Assembly: GCA_033807775.1 (NCBI GenBank)
Contig: CM066321.1
Location: 40,400,850 to 40,464,849, forward strand
Origin: Saussurea involucrata
Lineage: Eukaryota; Streptophyta; Magnoliopsida; Asterales; Asteraceae
Reading direction: 5' to 3'
DNA: 64,000 bases
Part shown: piece by piece, positions 23,939-35,461 of the stretch
How the letters are laid out: the number at the start of each line of letters is the position of its first letter
Numbering within the stretch: the first letter of the stretch is position 1
The notes under the pieces: generated by a model
Seen by the model: only the letters and a program-made list of their open reading frames with translations
Told to the model about the DNA's origin: nothing
Databases searched by the model: none
Position numbers and translations under genes: made by a program

Positions 23939-26900
23939 ATGGCTTCATCTTCTCGAGCTACATCCTCTGAACTCTCTCCGGCGAACTCAACGGAAAACTC
24001 CCCTGCTCATTCAGAACATTCTGAAAACCCCAGCCTTGCAAGAGATATTGAACAACAAGATTCCGGGGACTCCGCAGACTTTGCTCCGACGACACACTTG
24101 CAAAACTTCATAGCTAAGGATCATTTCGAAGCCACTCTTCCTATCAAATCCAACAACTGCTATTTGGTCCCCTCACCCACTACTTTCGGCGAAGCCCATG
24201 CCATACTTCTGAACATCATGGAAAACCATATCCTCTTCCCTCTACTATCAAGAACCCCTAACAAAATTCCAGTCCGTTATTTGAACCAATTTTGGCAAAG
24301 CTGCCGATTTGATAAAGACGATTCTCTTATCAAAGGGTACATTTCAAGACCTGATAAATCTGAGCATCTTGAAATCAAGTTCAACAGAACAATGTTCTCA
24401 CTTGAATTCAACCTACCAACAAGGGGTCTTCTGGGATTGAAAAGTTATGCAGAGCAACCAACAGACGAAGAGCTCTGTCGATTCGTGGAAATGCTTGGGT
24501 ACAACACCCAACTACGGAAAAGAAATGACTTCCGCAGAGGCCGATTACCACCTCTGTGGAACACTTTGTTCTCTATTCTTAACAGATGCCTAACAGGAAA
24601 GATAGGGAGTATTGACCAGAGCTCACATCAAATCTTGAGCATCATGTATGGGGTTTACTATGATCTTCCACTAGATTATGCGACCATAATGATGCAAGAG
24701 ATCATAAACACCATCGACAGAAAGAACAACTCGAAAAGGGTCAAAGAGAACGATCCCAACTTTCTACCACCTCTGCAATTCCAAAGAATATTGGGAGTAC
24801 TGTTCGAACCTCTGCTGCTAATCCAAAATTGGCCAATGGAAGGGCCAACTCCCAAACAGTTCCCGATGAACAAAAATACCCCCACTGATCATGCTGATGG
24901 CTACTCACACTGCAGACCTCTGTCAAAGAAACTTCTGCGCTACGCATCGAACAAATCCCTTCAGAAAGAATATATACGCGATCATAGAACTCCAAAACCG
25001 AGTCCTATGACACCCCCGCGTTTAGGTGTCCCTCTAGGAACAATGATAGCAAAACCTCTTTCCACTCAAGCAGAAAAGGATCAAAAGTTAGCAAAACACA
25101 TGGCTATTCAACTCAGCTTCATAGCCAAACGCGCAGAAATAATGGGAAAGAAATCTTCAGCAAAGATCTCTGCTTCTACTCCAAAAGCTAAGAAGAGAAA
25201 AACTGCAGAAGGCACATCAACTAGCACTGCAGAAGATAGACCTTCACCTCCCCATGCCACAGAGATTGGCTCCTCTGTTCCTCCCTTTTTCACAAAACAG
25301 AAAAAGAAAAGATCCAAATCAACAGAGGAAGGGGCACCAAAACCAAAAAGGAGGAAAACCAAAAAGAAGCATGGTAAATCACTTAAAAAATTGGTTACCA
25401 TTGCAGAAGAGGCAATCATAGAGGGTGAAACTGCAGAAGAAGAAGATGCAGAAATAGGAATGACAGAAGAAGGATATCAATCACCCTATCAATCTCCAGA
25501 TAGATTTGCTCACCAGGGAGACCTGAATGATTTCCTACAGAACCCCGAAATTGCAAACACCCTTAATACAGCAGGGTGGACGGCACAACCTCTCGACCAC
25601 CACTCTCCAGAAGAACAAGATTTCTTCATTTCTGGCATTGACACACATCTACAAGAAGATGACACAACACCCAGAAATCAACCAGCCGAAACCCCTGTGA
25701 TTTTACAAAACCCTTTCATTCAAGGATTGGACGTCCACAGAAGAAGTCCAAACCAAGCTTCAGAAGATACAGAACAAACCGAAGCTGAGTGAAATACAAC
25801 TGAAGTTACAGAGGCAACGGTTGTAGAAGAAACCACAGAAACAGGGATAGAAATCTCAGAGGTAGATTCAGATGAAGAAGAGGCTATCTGGATACGAAAA
25901 GGTCTCTATCATCCTCATGTCATGAGATTATACGGATCTCATCACATGTATGACTCCTTGCGCACAGAGAAAGGAACTTCCACAGAACCAGAAGAAGAAA
26001 CAAGAAAAGATGCCGAAGTTGAAGAAGGCACACATCAATCACCCCCTCCCAGTGCAACCCACATTTCTGACACCGCAGGTCTAGCTGCAGAAGGTGTCAT
26101 TGAAAAAGAGCAGCACAGCTCGAACCTCACCCAAACCATCCAGCCAGAGGTTATTCTTTCAACCTCTGTGCCCACAAAAACCGGGGAAACCATTCCTAGG
26201 GAGTCTCCTCAAAGAGACTCACCTATAGTTCGTGATCAATTGCCCCAGATCACAGAAGAACGCCCAACAGAGGAATTTGTTTCCTCTGCCACGCACTTAT
26301 TAAGACCCACACTTCTTTCAGAGAGAAGTAGAGAGCACAAAGACAAAGAGACTCTAGACAAGTCTCCTAGTCAAAAGAAGGATATTCCAATACCCACCTC
26401 TGGAGTGGATTTGGACAATGTTCTTCTCAGAACTTCTGTAGGGATTGAAACTCATGTTTCTTCTCAAGGATCAGAAGGAAATCCTTCCATTATCAACGTA
26501 CAAACAGGAATGAAAGAAGGTATCCCAGGAACAGGGATTCACTCTGGAGACGAATGTGTTCCTCCAGAGGTTACCACCGGAACACAAGTCACAAGGGATG
26601 AGTTCCAAACCCTTGAGACCTCTGTGAACCAAACCTTGAAAGAGTTGCAAAGCTCTTTCAAATCTTTTGCAGAGACAACATCACTGGCACTGCTAAACCT
26701 GAACACCAAAATGGACAACCTGTCCACAGAGGTGAAAACTGCCATCTCACAGATGAAGTCTGCTGATACCGCATCCACCACTTCTGCCGCAACAACTACT
26801 CCTTCTTCGATTGAGAACTCCATCAACAAGTTCCTTGATCAATTGAACAAACAGACTTCAGTGTCAACGGGCATCACTCCTGCAGATCTACAGAAGGCCC

Positions 26901-28963
26901 TACAAAAAGTTCAAGAAGAAGCCATGCGAAATACCATGCTGATGCAACCCAAAGACTATATGACAAGAGCACAACTGACAGAGAACGTGATTAATCAAGT
27001 GACAGAAGTCATCCTTTCCTTCACCACTGCCAATGCTAACTTCGTCAAAGATTTCAGAGAAAGTGTAGGAAGGATGAGATTCAAAACAGAGGCAGAACTA
27101 GCAACTCTTCTTGGCCTCTGTGATGATGTCTGCGCGAAACTGATCGCTGCTGGAGCCACAATGCCAAAGAAACCCGATGCTTCCTGCAGAGCAGAGGGTA
27201 CATCAGACAAGGGTCAGGATGACTCTGATGATGATGACCATCCTGGTCCATCAGATCATCCTGAGGGGGAGAAAACTACAGAGAAAACTGCAAGTAGAGG
27301 ACTTACAGGTCCACCAATAGCCGCAGAACCTCTGAGTCAAGCACCTCCAGAACAGACCCGACAACAACAAACTCAACAAACCACAGAGAATACACCCATC
27401 TCTGTGGATTCAACCTCTGAAGAACCCAACACTACAGAAGCAGATAAGCAAACCTCAGAGGCAACAACCGCCCCTGAGGTAATCATTTTGGAAGAAACAG
27501 ATGAACCAACCACAGAGAAAACACCCACCTCTGTGGAAACACCCCAAACCATACCCAGAAGAAAGTCGATTGCCACCAAACCAAAAAGAGCAACGACCTC
27601 TGCTTCTGACATTCTGAAAAGGATGCACACAACAATGAGTGATCGTATGGTGAAGAGAGAAGAATAAAGGCACAGGTTCACTTTAGCTTTCAGAATGGCA
27701 AGAAGATTCAATGACAACACTTCATTAACAGAAACTGAGCTCACAGAAGAAGTCACCAAACAACCTCCAACAGAGGTTACAGAGCAAGTCAAGCCAACAG
27801 AACCATCGCCACAAAAGTCCTCTAAATCACAATCGTCAAAATCCACAGAGGCAACCTCCATCAAACCTACAGAAGTGCAAACCTCAAACCCCACAGAAGC
27901 AACAGGTTCTGCCACGACAACAAAAGATAAAGGCAAAGGGATACTGACAGAAGAACCTAAGAAGAAGAAAACATTGTCAAAGCCAACAGAGAAACTGATG
28001 AAGAGTGCGTTTGACGCCTTTCAAACCCCAAAACCCGAAGAAGTTGACTGGGCACATGGATTGAAGCCTCTGTCAAAAATTCCTTTAACTGGAAGACCTG
28101 CAGAAGTTGTTCAACAGATGGAGAGTCTTAGAAGACAAATTCCACGACCTGGTCCAACACATGAAGAAATGGAAGAAGTGGTATACAAATACCTCTACAA
28201 ACAATCCTTTCAGACAAACTATCCAACAGATCATGTGACAGATCCAAGGATCAGAGAAGAATTTGAGAACATCTTCACGAGAACAAAGCCAAGAGCCAAA
28301 GCAGATGTCTTCTCAATTCACAAAATCAAAAAGGTGATCTTCTGCAGATTCTCCTTCACTAGAACCTATCCAAGGGTCAGGTACAATCTTTACAGAGTCA
28401 GAAGAGAGAACAATTCAGAATCTACCTTCGCTGATGCTGACTTAAGAAACATCAATCCATACGATCAACCTGACCTTCTGCAATGGACAAAGGACAACTA
28501 CAACACAGAGGCAAACACCAGAGCCTATCAAGTATTGAGAAAAGCGATGAGGAAAAAGCTTCTGCTCTACAGCATGATAGATTTTCAGCTGGGAAAAGAT
28601 CTTGGTCTCAAACATCTAGATCTACGACCACCAGAAGATCGCTGCCCACCAGACGCTGTGCCCAACTCAATCATCAGAGAACCAAGATTTGGGTTAGTAT
28701 TTCAAAACCCACAACACCAGGTTAAACTTTTTGTACTCATGGATTGTCAGAAGTACGCAACCAGTACTCTGAGCAAATTCAGAGCAAGCCTTGTAAAATA
28801 CAGAGGTACAGAGAAAATGGATAGAGATGATGCAGATACTTTCATCAGAGAAATAGACTCAACAATCCGCCTAAGAGAACTCTGCATCAGATTCTACAAA
28901 GAGATCAGAAAAGTCGGCAGAGATAACAGAAGCTACAACGATTTCAAAGATGCCAAAATCTGA
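23939..28963 (+). pseudogene. Element B extra ORF downstream of pol, with two in-frame stops
   Basis: ATG at 23939 (MASSSRATSS). One frame of about 1,675 codons runs to 28963 with premature TGA at 25790-25792 (TGG in A) and TAA at 27665-27667 (GAA in A). Order: Ser/Glu-rich N-terminus, conserved FW domain (VRYLNQFWQS, MLGYNTQLRKR, LPLDYATIMM), basic clusters, acidic Thr/Ser/Glu region, coiled coil around 26600-26750, an acidic DDSDDDD region followed by a GAGGGGGAG tract (27263-27271), Thr/Pro-rich linker, C-terminal domain (VRYNLYRVRRE, ADADLRNINPYD, EPRFGLVFQNPQ). It lies between an internal TATA box and the final polypurine tract. Expression separate from gag-pol is inferred. No catalytic, signal or membrane feature is recognised, so I give no function. 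Confidence 0.87.
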
Positions 28964-29126
28964 TTCTCAGACCTCCAATCTCTGCAAACAAAGTTTTATC
29001 TTTCATTGTACTCAAATGTAAAATGCCTCTGGCATATTTCTAAATGAAAGAAATTTCGAGGTATTGTATAACCTCTGTCTTATCCAACTTAGCCTAACTA
29101 AAGTCAAATCTTTATTTTTCACTACT

Positions 29127-29137
29127 TAGGGGGAGAT
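29127..29137 (+). other. Element B polypurine tract
   Basis: TTAGGGGGAGAT ends directly at the 3' LTR. Confidence 0.93.
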
Positions 29138-29965
29138 TGTTAGCTTCAATCTTCCTAATCATAGAAATACTTAGAAGTAGTGAAAAATAGGCTAAGTATA
29201 GAAAAGCCTCTCACAGAGGCTCTGCCACTTCTTCCAGAAGATCCAAGTCCAGAAAGCCACAGAAGCTACAGAGGTAATCACAGAACCTCTGTAGTGCGCA
29301 AGAAGAAGATCAACTCAGAAACAAGTGGACTGCTCCACAGAAGGTCAGACCATAGAACCTCTGTAATGCCTTACAGAGCCTCTGTGGTCTGCTATGAAGA
29401 CTTGGAAGATATTACTGGATACGTTCATCAACTTGCATGGAAAAGTACTGTCAAAACACGTGTCAAGCTCTGAGTGGACTCAATAGGGCATGGTACAAAA
29501 TAGACGTCTGCGCCATTTAATGCATTTACCAATAGTACATCTGCTCCATTAAATGCGCATGGCTCAAACAACTGTTCACACCATCCAGTTCACTATTCAT
29601 GCCGTAAAAGGAATAGTGACCTACTTCATAGTCTTCTAAGAGTAGTATAAAAGGAAGTCTCATGTTGAGATCTTCCTAAGAACGAATACACAAGGAATCA
29701 CTAATACTCTCAAGCTTTATTGTCAAATATCTGAGTGTTATATTCTCACACACACCAACAGTTCTTAATCTGTTCTTCGTGTTCTTATTATATATTGAAT
29801 AACAGTAACTGTTCAAGAAATCCTTTTCATTCTTTACTGTTTTCTTTATATGTGTGCGTTCTAATATCTATCAAACATATCTGTTAGTTTAATACGCTTC
29901 CGCATCAAACTCTAAACTCAACTAATAGACTGTTAATCTTGATTAAGTGAATCTGGGTTCCAACA
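29138..29965 (+). repeat. Element B 3' LTR
   Basis: 828 bp, differing from the 5' LTR at two positions only. TATA box TATAAAAG at 29646-29653. Confidence 0.97.
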
Positions 29966-30320
29966 GATACAGATCACCTTTTCTTTTGGCTCGCAGAAGT
30001 TCCATTCCTGTGTCTTCACTTTGCAGAGAGCAGAAATTCCTTTTGAACAAGACATCAAATCCTGTATCACAGAGTTGACTTACACTGAGTAGGTTGTGTT
30101 TAAGGCCATTCACATATGCAACTTTGTATACAGAGACGTTTTCCTTCTGTATGACTCCATAGCCTTTGATGTGTCCCTTCTTGTTGTCTCCAAAAGTAAC
30201 AGATCCACCATCGTGTGTTTCTTTGTACGTGGATAGTAAACTTCTGTCGCCAGTCATGTGCCTTGAGCATCCGGAGTCAAGATACCAAATTGGCACATAC
30301 CGCTTCTGTAAGACAATCAC
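29966..30320 (-). pseudogene. Element A pol, 5' part: protease region
   Basis: The minus-strand frame from 30320 contains the aspartic protease motif LDSGCSRHMTGDRS and VSQLCDTGF, then meets B's insertion (GATAC, 29966-29970) and continues at 14857. It is offset by one base from gag and overlaps the gag TGA. A pyrimidine-rich TTACAG precedes the first protease codons, as at the same place in the other elements. Confidence 0.93.
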
Positions 30321-33300
30321 AGAGACTTAGGTACCCATATCCATATGGGTCCAATATTGTTAGAATTTTTCAAGTTTGCCTTAGCATTCTTGAAATACAT
30401 TTTATCTTTTGTAGAAAGATCAGATTGTATCTTTCTAGGTTTTGACTTTAGAGTTTGAATTTTAGTGGAGAGTAAGCAATCTGGACTTGAGAAGTGATTT
30501 TTCAATCTGAACATAAGATCAAAACAATGACAGTATTTAATATGAGACGTGATTTGTTTGAACTTTTCATTAAATTTATTGAACTGAGTCACAGAGGCAT
30601 TACATTCGTTCTTAACATTAGATTTCCTATTGCAAGAAGATCTATGAATACTAGAATGTTTTTTGCAAAAATCTTGTTTAGGTCCTGCCTTCTGTGAGTC
30701 TCTTCTGTGGTGAACGTCTGTCTTCACTGTCACAGAGGAAAGATATTTGTTAGCTTCAGGCCTTAAAGGTTTTGAAAATTTTGAGCTTTTAGGATTTTCA
30801 GAGGCCTTTTTCAAATTATCAAGCTCTGTAGAGGTTTTGACTTGTATACACATTTTTAGAAAATCTGGACAGATAGGTATCTCTGTGATTTTCTCTTTTG
30901 GAGAAATTGTTCTGTTAAGAACCTCAGAGGAGAATTTAACATCCTCTGTGTCACAGTGAATTATCCCTGATTTAGAATCAGTCTCTGAGTCGTCAGAGGA
31001 TGAATCTTCCTCATATACAGAGGTTGAGTCATTTCTTTCGACAGAGGCTGAATTTTCTGAGCATGTATCGTACGAGTTTTCTTCCTCTGTAGAAAAACTT
31101 GCATAGATGGCAGAGGTTTCAGATGAGATCTCTTCAGCGAGAATTTTATCTATAGAAGATGTACAGAGATTTTCTAAAACATTTGATTTCAAAACTTCCA
31201 AAATTTCTTTTTCAATTGATCTTTTAAGATTTTCTTCTGAAAAGATGGGTTTAAACTCGGGAGCTTTTGCAGATAATTTCTTTTTGACATCTATCATACA
31301 GACAAAAGCGACCTGTGTTTGAGTCTCTGGTTTACCAAATTTAAAGATACCAATCTGATCTTGTGTTTTCAGATATTTCTTTGGTTTGATTCCTCTATTG
31401 ACAGAGGTTGAAGATGATGAATCTGTGTTTTCAAACCACACATTGATCATCTTCGTATGTTTCCTCAAGTGAGGTTCTTCATAGATTTTAACCCTTTTAC
31501 TTACAGAGAGTAAGTTTGGAAAAATTGGTTTATTTGTTTTTCCTACCACAAACAGAGAAGACAGAGGTTTAAGTCTTTTGCCTTCAACACCTAGAGTAAT
31601 ATCATCGTACCCTATACCTCGTCTTCCTATTTGTGAGTTTACTTTCTCATACACCTTCTGTGCATCTTTATAGTTTTTAAGTAAAACCTCTCTTCTGAGT
31701 AGATCTTGCCAAAGTACCTCTCTCTCTTTTTGAAAGTATTCTTTGAGAGCTCTTATGTCAGTTGTTTCACTCCTAGAAACTGAAAGCTCTTTAGTTTTGA
31801 CTTTTAAAGCAGAGGTTAATTCAGAAATTTGCCTTTTTAAAGGATCTATATTTTTGCTCCAATATTTTTCTACTCTTTCCTTTTCTTCAAAAATTTTGGC
31901 TTTTTCTTGAGTGAGAAGCCTTACTTCTCTCTCATTAAAGGTGAGTCTTTTCTGAATACTTTCATTTATCTCTTTGAGTTCAATCAGTTCAATGTTAAGT
32001 CTAACTGAATCATTTTCTACATATTTAATACAAGAGGTAGAGTTTGAAATGGATACCTCATTGTCAGTGCCCGAGTCGACTTCTGCCATGCCACAGAACA
32101 GGGCATTGGTGGTGAATTCATCATCAGAGGTAGAGTCTGACTCGAAGTCCTCCTTATTTGCTTCAGAATGCCCTTTGTTCGCCATTAGGGATTTTTGTGC
32201 ATAATATTCAGCCTTCTTTTTGTTAAAAGCTGAGTCCTTCAGTGGGCGATTTTGTCTACTTCTGCAATCTTTTGCGAAATGGCCTGGCTTGCCACAGTTG
32301 AAGCAACCTTGGGAGGTGTTTCCAGTTCGATCGTCGGACTTCTGTTGGTCTCCACCTTTCTCTGTTCGGCATTCGTTTGCATAATGACCAGGCTTACCAC
32401 ATTTATAGCATTCTTGTGTGTGGCCTACCTTGTCATCTGACCTCTGTCGGTCATTTCCTCTGTAGTTTATGTCGCTCGACGTCTGTCGGTCACTTCCGTA
32501 GTCTGACCTCTGTCGGTCACTTGATTTTTCTCTTCTTTCATCATCTCTTCTATCTCTCTGGTTGTCTCTGCTATATCTGTCATTTCCAAAATTTCTTTGG
32601 TTACCTCTGAACTCTCTTGTCAATAGAGCCAATGATTTAGCTAATGACTCAAGAGTTATTTCTTCCTCTATCAGCTCATCTTCTTCCCTACCAACCATCA
32701 CTATCTTCTTCTTCTCCTTCTTCTTCTCTTCTGTTGCTCTCTCATTTCTTGGTCTCTCTGTAGCCTCTGTTGATTTACTAACCAATGCGTATGGTGCAAT
32801 GGCTATTGTTTTAGCATGTGCTATTTGAGGCTCTTGTGCAGCTAGTGTTCCATAGAGATCAGAGAGTGTCCATGAGTCTAGATCTTGGTTTGTTTGTAAA
32901 GACATAGACAGTTGAAGCCACTCATCGTTCAGACTCTTTAGAAACATGACGTTATTTTCTTTCGAGGTTCTGTGAATGCCAGACTTTCTACATTTGTTTA
33001 TGAGAGAGTTGAACCTATCGTACGTTGTTTGCAGAGATTCTGTTGCAGAGGCTCTGAATGCATGATATTTATTTATGTACTGTGCCCTTCGGTTCTTCTG
33101 TGTTTTAGCACCCCCTTCCAACTGTCTTTCTAATTCTTTCCAAAGATCGTGCGCAGTTTCGCATGCATCTAAGGATTGAAAAAGCTCGTTGGGGATAGCC
33201 ATTATCAGGATTCTTTTTGTTTTCTGTGCAACTTCATCTTCTGCCTTATCTTCATTTGACCATTCTTCTTTTGGTTTTGGTTTTTGATGTTCAGGGATTT

Positions 33301-33502
33301 CTGGAGATTCAGCAGTAGCTGGTACTCGTGGTACTGCTATCATGGGAACAGGAGGAAGGTTGTAAAGATATTGTACTAGATTTTTTTCAGTACCCTCAAA
33401 GAAATGAACCATTCTTATCTTCCATTGAGGATACTCATCTCGTAAGAGAGTAGGAGGCTTGGTGAGTGAACCAGCAGTAAAGAAGTTATTTGTATTTGTC
33501 AT
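30317..33502 (-). CDS. Element A gag (intact 1,061-codon frame)
   Basis: This is the only uninterrupted long gag in the window. ATG at 33500-33502 (MTNTNNFFTAGS). Order: DEYPQWKIRM N-terminus, UBN2-type core, basic/acidic linker, Arg/Asp-rich stretch, two CCHC knuckles (CYKCGKPGHYANEC, CFNCGKPGHFAKDC), coiled coil (about residues 540-640), then a long Ser/Thr/Glu extension with ETQTQ and a C-terminal IWIWVPKSL before TGA. Gag assembles the particle and binds genomic RNA; the knuckles are the RNA contacts. Pol follows in another frame. It could still supply particles in trans, although its own pol is dead. Collinear with B gag, which has lost one base. Confidence 0.93.
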   Translation of the reverse strand: MTNTNNFFTAGSLTKPPTLLRDEYPQWKIRMVHFFEGTEKNLVQYLYNLPPVPMIAVPRVPATAESPEIPEHQKPKPKEEWSNEDKAEDEVAQKTKRILIMAIPNELFQSLDACETAHDLWKELERQLEGGAKTQKNRRAQYINKYHAFRASATESLQTTYDRFNSLINKCRKSGIHRTSKENNVMFLKSLNDEWLQLSMSLQTNQDLDSWTLSDLYGTLAAQEPQIAHAKTIAIAPYALVSKSTEATERPRNERATEEKKKEKKKIVMVGREEDELIEEEITLESLAKSLALLTREFRGNQRNFGNDRYSRDNQRDRRDDERREKSSDRQRSDYGSDRQTSSDINYRGNDRQRSDDKVGHTQECYKCGKPGHYANECRTEKGGDQQKSDDRTGNTSQGCFNCGKPGHFAKDCRSRQNRPLKDSAFNKKKAEYYAQKSLMANKGHSEANKEDFESDSTSDDEFTTNALFCGMAEVDSGTDNEVSISNSTSCIKYVENDSVRLNIELIELKEINESIQKRLTFNEREVRLLTQEKAKIFEEKERVEKYWSKNIDPLKRQISELTSALKVKTKELSVSRSETTDIRALKEYFQKEREVLWQDLLRREVLLKNYKDAQKVYEKVNSQIGRRGIGYDDITLGVEGKRLKPLSSLFVVGKTNKPIFPNLLSVSKRVKIYEEPHLRKHTKMINVWFENTDSSSSTSVNRGIKPKKYLKTQDQIGIFKFGKPETQTQVAFVCMIDVKKKLSAKAPEFKPIFSEENLKRSIEKEILEVLKSNVLENLCTSSIDKILAEEISSETSAIYASFSTEEENSYDTCSENSASVERNDSTSVYEEDSSSDDSETDSKSGIIHCDTEDVKFSSEVLNRTISPKEKITEIPICPDFLKMCIQVKTSTELDNLKKASENPKSSKFSKPLRPEANKYLSSVTVKTDVHHRRDSQKAGPKQDFCKKHSSIHRSSCNRKSNVKNECNASVTQFNKFNEKFKQITSHIKYCHCFDLMFRLKNHFSSPDCLLSTKIQTLKSKPRKIQSDLSTKDKMYFKNAKANLKNSNNIGPIWIWVPKSL

Positions 33503-33695
33503 TTTTAAGGTTCTGAAAATATAGTATGATTTAAAGAGTATGAGTCTGAAGATCTGAAAAGTTTTCTGGGTTTGAACAGTTCCCAGAGTACACTTTAATG
33601 GAGTTTTAACCTAGAGATGAGGAATAGGAAAAAAAATGATTTCTATCACTAATCTTGTAAAAACGAGGATCATTTGATATTGATAATCAAGCTTT

Positions 33696-33707
33696 GCTCT
33701 GATACCA
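33696..33707 (-). other. Element A primer binding site
   Basis: Minus strand TGGTATCAGAGC next to the 5' LTR. Confidence 0.94.
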
Positions 33708-33709
33708 AT

Positions 33710-34560
33710 TGTTAGTTCCCGTTTTTCTTATACAAGATTGTCAGATCTATTAGTTCGAATTTATGTTTGATGCGGAAGCGTATTTGAATAACTAACAGAT
33801 ATGATTGATAGATTTAGAACATAATATAAATAAACAGTGAACAGGAAATAATATCTCAAAGTTTACTGAATATATATATTAAGAACAGATTCAAGAACAG
33901 TGAGTAAGCAAAGCTTTTAAAACAGATATGACTCTCAAAGTGTTTAAGGCTATGTGTTCTTGTGATGTTTTTCTCTCTTGAATTCTTGTTTCGATTGTTC
34001 GATTGATCGATCGATGGATAGAAAGAACTCAACATGAGTCTTCCTTATATACTACTCTAAGGGGACCATAAAGCATATGCTACTATTCACAAAGGACGGT
34101 ATGAATAGTTGGACGGATGGCATGAACAGTTGGACGTGCTGTATTGCATTTAATGCAGCAGACGTCTATTATGTACTAAGCCCTATTGAATCCAACCAGA
34201 GTTTGACACGTTGCAGTTGGACAGGGCATGCTACCATGAAAGTTGATGAACAGGTCCTGTAACAGTAGCAAGATATTATAAATATCTTTTAAGTCTTTGT
34301 TGAAGACCGCAGAGGCTCTGTGAAGTGCCACAGAGGTTCTGCTATTTGGTCCTTAGAAGAGAAGTCTTCACCGGATTCCGAGTCTTTGGTCTTCTTTGCG
34401 CGTATGACAGAGCTTCTGTAGGGCGCCTCTTTAGCTTCTGTAGCTTCTTGACCTTGATCTCTCGGGAAGTTCGGCAGAGCCTCTGTAAGAAGCTTTCTTC
34501 ACTTAGCCTATTTTTCACTACTTCTAAATACTTCTTTGATTAGGAAGATTGAAGCTAACA
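33710..34560 (-). repeat. Element A 5' LTR
   Basis: 851 bp; the minus strand begins TGTTAGCTTC and ends GGAACTAACA. It is the pair of 4261-5115. Right flank GGGCA (34561-34565). Confidence 0.95.
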
Positions 34561-34636
34561 GGGCATTTAAGTATCTTGGATACTATTCCACTTTGAATCG
34601 AACAATCGTTTGACGATCACTCCAGTGCAACTGAAG

Positions 34637-35461
34637 ATGTCTCCTGATGAAGAAGACATGAAAAAGTCGTGTCAGGTATGTGAACCTATCTTTTCAGAAC
34701 TTTATGACCGAGTGAAACCTCTTGTTGAACGGGTAGTTTCCTTTAAGGCCACTTCTAAAGAACAACTGCTTGAGATTAGGTCTCTATCCGAAAAGCTAGA
34801 TGTTCAAAAGAAAATAACTGAAAAATATAAGTCTGAAAATGCTATTTTAAAGGAGAAATGCAAAAATCTTTCTATAGCACCTAAACACTTACGGGCCAAA
34901 TTATCTGAACTTCAGTCACAGTTTGATCAGTGCTTGAATGAAAAAGCAGAAATTGTTTATCAATGCTCTGCTCTTCAATTTCAGCACAAGGAGTTTGTAA
35001 ATAAAATCACTGATCTTGAAACAAAACTCCACAAAAGGGGTCAAACTGATCAAACCATATTTCTAAATAAACCTAAAGAGTTCACGTACTTTAACAAAGA
35101 GTGGGGAATCGGTTATGATAACCCACATTATTTGAAAAAAGGAAGATGGCATACACCCACTTTGTATGATTTTGCTTGTTTTGGGTTAGATAAAAAGTAT
35201 CCTGAGTATGGAATTCAATGGACTGGTCCTCTTGAACCTGAAAAGGAAGAGGAAATCGAGGAATATAAGCGCACACACAAACTAGGAATACAACTTCCAT
35301 TTTGTTATGAGCCTTTAAATTATTCTTATAAGAAAAATCCAAAGAAGTACCTCTCGAATGACTACTTCGACCCCTACAAGGTTGCTAAGCCCAAGGATTC
35401 CTCCCAAAAGGAGGAGGACCAAGCACCAGCAACCAAGAATGAGACGGACGAGTTTAAACTC
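34637..35461 (+). pseudogene. Element C coiled-coil gag-like ORF, part before S
   Basis: ATG at 34637 (MSPDEEDMKKSCQVC). The frame is open to S's insertion at 35461. It encodes a heptad-rich coiled coil (about residues 25-150) followed by a conserved stretch with KRGQTDQTIFLNKP and YFNKEWGIGYDNPHYL, homologous to the C-terminal gag extension of D (44554 on). The gag core and zinc knuckle that precede this part in D are missing, so the ORF starts at a new ATG. Such a protein could co-assemble with a complete gag through the coiled coil (inference). Confidence 0.85.

Larger units (their letters stand above)
14858..29965 (+). mobile_element. Element B: very recent Sirevirus-like copia nested in A's pol
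   Basis: 15.1 kb, full length, with 828-bp LTRs (14858-15685, 29138-29965) differing at only two positions (in the 15031-15037 / 29311-29317 region), flanked by GATAC (14853-14857, 29966-29970). Order: LTR, primer site, gag, pol, 47-bp tandem polypurine repeats, TATA, extra ORF, polypurine tract, LTR. It belongs to the same family as A but lies in the opposite orientation. Despite its youth it has two frameshifts and three premature stops, so it was probably copied in trans. Confidence 0.97.
4261..34560 (-). mobile_element. Element A: Sirevirus-like copia with extra ORF, split by B
   Basis: LTRs at 4261-5115 (3' end of the element) and 33710-34560 (5' end) are flanked by the duplication GGGCA (4256-4260, 34561-34565). 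On the minus strand the order is LTR, primer site, gag, protease/integrase/RT/RNase H, 3' noncoding with GGGGGAG tracts, TATA, extra ORF, polypurine tract, LTR. Without B the element is about 15.2 kb. The LTRs differ at about 18 positions plus one 4-bp indel (about 2%). Pol and the extra ORF carry several stops and a shift, so A cannot move alone. Confidence 0.95.
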
